DNA from: JBOHNM01 sp050730675
GTDB taxonomy: Bacteria; Planctomycetota; Phycisphaerae; Phycisphaerales; UBA1924
Length of the DNA stretch: 6,425 nt
Assembly (NCBI GenBank): GCA_050730675.1
Contig: JBOHNM010000194.1
Location: 1-6,425, forward strand
Direction: 5' to 3'
Shown here: piece by piece, positions 5,399 through 6,425 of the stretch
Layout: every line of letters starts with the position of its first letter
Numbering within the stretch: the first letter of the stretch is position 1
Program-made: the position numbers and the translations under genes
Notes under the pieces: generated by a model
The model's input: only the letters and a program-made list of their open reading frames with translations
What the model was told of the DNA's origin: nothing
The model's database searches: none

Positions 5399-5411
5399 AG
5401 GCCCGGGGCCT
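5399..5411 (-). terminator. Second short GC hairpin in the same convergent gap
   Basis: AGGCC-CGG-GGCCT, a 5-bp GC stem, overlaps the TAG stop (5410-5412) of the minus-strand gene and is directly followed in that direction by the 7-bp hairpin. The tandem suggests a compact two-way transcription end. Confidence 0.35.
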
Positions 5412-5796
5412 ACTTCGCCAGGTCCTGGATCTTGAACGCCATGGCCTTGGCGATGTCGGTGTTGAGGGTGCCGGCGTTGACGTTGACCTCGGTGATCGAG
5501 TCGCTGACCTTGGTGAGGACGATGCCGACGGCCTTGTCGTCGGCGGTCTTGCAATCGACGATCCCCTTGAGGACGTCCTTGGACTCTTTCACGGTGGTGA
5601 ACTGCATTTCCTTAACGGCTTTCCGGGCCGCGGCGTAGGTGCGGTCGAGATCGGCCGCGGCGTAGGTGTGGACGGTGCCGCTGACGGCGTTGGTGGTGAG
5701 GCCGGCCTGACCAGCCTGGGCCGGCGCATCGGTGGTGCAGGCGGAGAGGGCGAGGGTGGGGACAACAAGGGCGGCGGCGAGGAAGCTGCGGTTCAT
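5410..5796 (-). CDS. DUF3568-like lipoprotein
   Basis: This 128-residue predicted lipoprotein has the signal MNRSFLAAALVVPTLAL and lipobox L-S-A-C (residues 17-20), then an Ala/Gln/Gly linker. The mature domain follows the plan I recall for DUF3568: a strand leading to DLDRTYAAARKAVKEMQF (helix), TTVKESKDVLKGIVDCKTADDKAVGIVLTKVSD (strands), TEVNVNAG, and a final helix DIAKAMAFKIQDLAK. The family's function is unknown; the small alpha/beta domain is usually found on membrane-anchored envelope proteins. The ATG at 5794-5796 has AAGGAG (5803-5808) 6 nt upstream. The stop lies 26 bp from the convergent secreted-protein gene. It lies 54 bp downstream of the TlpA-like gene in the same direction, with a possible promoter of its own between them. 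The family assignment is by remembered pattern only; the lipoprotein call is firm. Confidence 0.82.
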   Translation of the reverse strand: MNRSFLAAALVVPTLALSACTTDAPAQAGQAGLTTNAVSGTVHTYAAADLDRTYAAARKAVKEMQFTTVKESKDVLKGIVDCKTADDKAVGIVLTKVSDSITEVNVNAGTLNTDIAKAMAFKIQDLAK

Positions 5797-5803
5797 GCGG
5801 ATC

Positions 5804-5838
5804 TCCTTCGTGGCCGCCCAGCTTACTCGATCGAAGGA
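5804..5838 (-). promoter_or_regulatory. Inverted repeat that could mask the DUF3568-like gene's ribosome-binding site
   Basis: On the minus strand TCCTTCG (5832-5838) is complementary to CGAAGGA (5804-5810), which contains most of the AAGGAG ribosome-binding site; 21 nt separate the arms. The upstream arm would be present only in read-through RNA from the TlpA-like gene, not in RNA starting at the promoter proposed here. Confidence 0.3.
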
Positions 5839-5849
5839 ATTTGCGTCAA
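5820..5849 (-). promoter_or_regulatory. Possible promoter for the DUF3568-like lipoprotein
   Basis: The minus strand shows TTGACG (5844-5849, 5 of 6 consensus bases) and TAAGCT (5820-5825, 3 of 6), 18 bp apart, just after the stop of the TlpA-like gene. A TCGATCGA palindrome (5827-5834) lies in the spacer. The weak -10 makes this tentative. Confidence 0.3.
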
Positions 5850-5850
5850 C

Positions 5851-6425
5851 TCAGTTCCGGGGCGGCGACGCGGCATCGGGCTGAGGCGTTTGCGGTTTCT
5901 GTGCGTTGTCGGTCGGAATTGCAGAGGGTGATTTGGCGGGGTCGCGCTTGGCGGGGCGGGCGGCCTTGTCGGCCTCGATGATCTGGCGGATCACTTTCTC
6001 GGTGAGCTTGTCTTCTTTCGAGGGAGGGAAGCCCTGCCAGCGGACGATGCCCTGCGAATCGATGATGAGCACGTGCGGGATGCCTTCCACACCGATGGCT
6101 TTTTTCATCACACCCTGGGTGTCGATCGCCATGGGGTAGGTGACCTTGTCTTTCCGTCCCTTGAGGAAGTCCTTGACGGTCTTGTCGTCCTCATCGCTGA
6201 CGCCGATCACCACCAGGTCGTCGCCGAATTTTTGCTTGAAATCCTCGAGTTCGGCGATGAGTTCGCGGCAGGGCGGGCACCAGGTGGCCCAGAAGTCGAT
6301 GAGCACAACTTTGCCCTCACGCTTGGGCTGGGGTGAGGTCAGCCACTTTTCGACCTTGAAGGCGGGAGCGGGTTTGCCGCGGAAATCGTTCTTGGCGTAG
6401 AGCCGCTTCTTGGTCGCCGCAGGAA
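5851..6425 (-). CDS. TlpA/ResA-family thiol-disulfide oxidoreductase (partial, N-terminus outside window)
   Basis: Membrane-bound or exported TlpA/ResA thioredoxins reduce disulfides in extracytoplasmic proteins, often in cytochrome c maturation. The visible 190 residues contain FRGKPAPAFKVEKW near the start, the strand KVVLIDFWATW, the intact active site W-C-P-P-C (cysteine codons at 6277-6279 and 6268-6270), VIGVSDEDD and the cis-proline segment GIPHVLIIDSQGIVRW. The domain ends near IIEADK. A Pro/Ala/Lys/Gln-rich tail of about 38 residues (PAKRDPAKSPS... to SPPRN) follows and is probably disordered. The frame continues open to the right edge (PAATKKRLYAKNDF), so the signal peptide or membrane anchor lies outside; the GTG at 6304-6306 is internal. 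It is probably transcribed with, or just before, the DUF3568-like gene. Unlike the redoxin-like protein at 2221-3342, both active-site cysteines are present. Confidence 0.93.
   Translation of the reverse strand, partial: PAATKKRLYAKNDFRGKPAPAFKVEKWLTSPQPKREGKVVLIDFWATWCPPCRELIAELEDFKQKFGDDLVVIGVSDEDDKTVKDFLKGRKDKVTYPMAIDTQGVMKKAIGVEGIPHVLIIDSQGIVRWQGFPPSKEDKLTEKVIRQIIEADKAARPAKRDPAKSPSAIPTDNAQKPQTPQPDAASPPRN

Noticed and set aside
4702..5931. Long plus-strand open frame (409 codons) over the PTPG-tail and DUF3568-like genes
   Set aside because: Gly/Arg/Val/Asp-rich shadow frame. It overlaps two genes with clear starts and crosses their convergent terminators.

Overview
The window is a GC-rich stretch of bacterial chromosome from what looks like a planctomycete, most likely class Phycisphaerae. 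That placement is inferred from three things: a secreted protein ending in a PTPG / hydrophobic / RRRR sorting tail, a lipoprotein-type group 1 truncated hemoglobin, and an 89-residue protein starting MAKHQNLSAYQQ that I recall from planctomycete genomes. There are no RNA genes, insertion sequences, phage genes or CRISPR arrays. Coding density is high. The longest gene-free stretch is 235 bp (4492-4726).

Layout, left to right. (1) The N-terminal two thirds of a Dps ferritin-like protein on the minus strand, cut by the window edge (1-325). (2) A minus-strand lipoprotein of the endonuclease/exonuclease/phosphatase superfamily (497-1471). (3) A plus-strand LOG-family nucleotide phosphoribohydrolase (1579-2163), divergent from gene 2 and convergent with gene 4. 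(4) A compact minus-strand set, read 3915 to 2221: a small lipoprotein, the 89-residue protein, and an exported thioredoxin-fold protein with a helical C-terminal half. The first two genes start with TTG and are only 3 nt apart. (5) A minus-strand lipoprotein-truncated hemoglobin (3998-4491) split by an apparent one-base frameshift. (6) A plus-strand secreted protein with the C-terminal sorting tail (4727-5383). (7) Two minus-strand genes, a DUF3568-like lipoprotein (5410-5796) and a TlpA/ResA-type thioredoxin (5851 to beyond 6425).

Nearly everything here acts outside the cytoplasm or against stress. There are four predicted lipoproteins, two exported thioredoxin-fold proteins and one surface-sorted protein, beside a heme protein and Dps. 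This reads as ordinary envelope, redox and stress gene content rather than one pathway. The tightest candidate unit is the three-gene set at 2221-3915.

The most striking large-scale feature is not a gene. The G-versus-C bias of the plus strand reverses at about 3.6-4.1 kb, regardless of gene direction: C-rich to the left, G-rich to the right. A TTGTCCACA DnaA-box-like site lies in the intergenic gap at the switch. This could mark a replication-strand switch (origin-like polarity), an inversion boundary or an assembly join.
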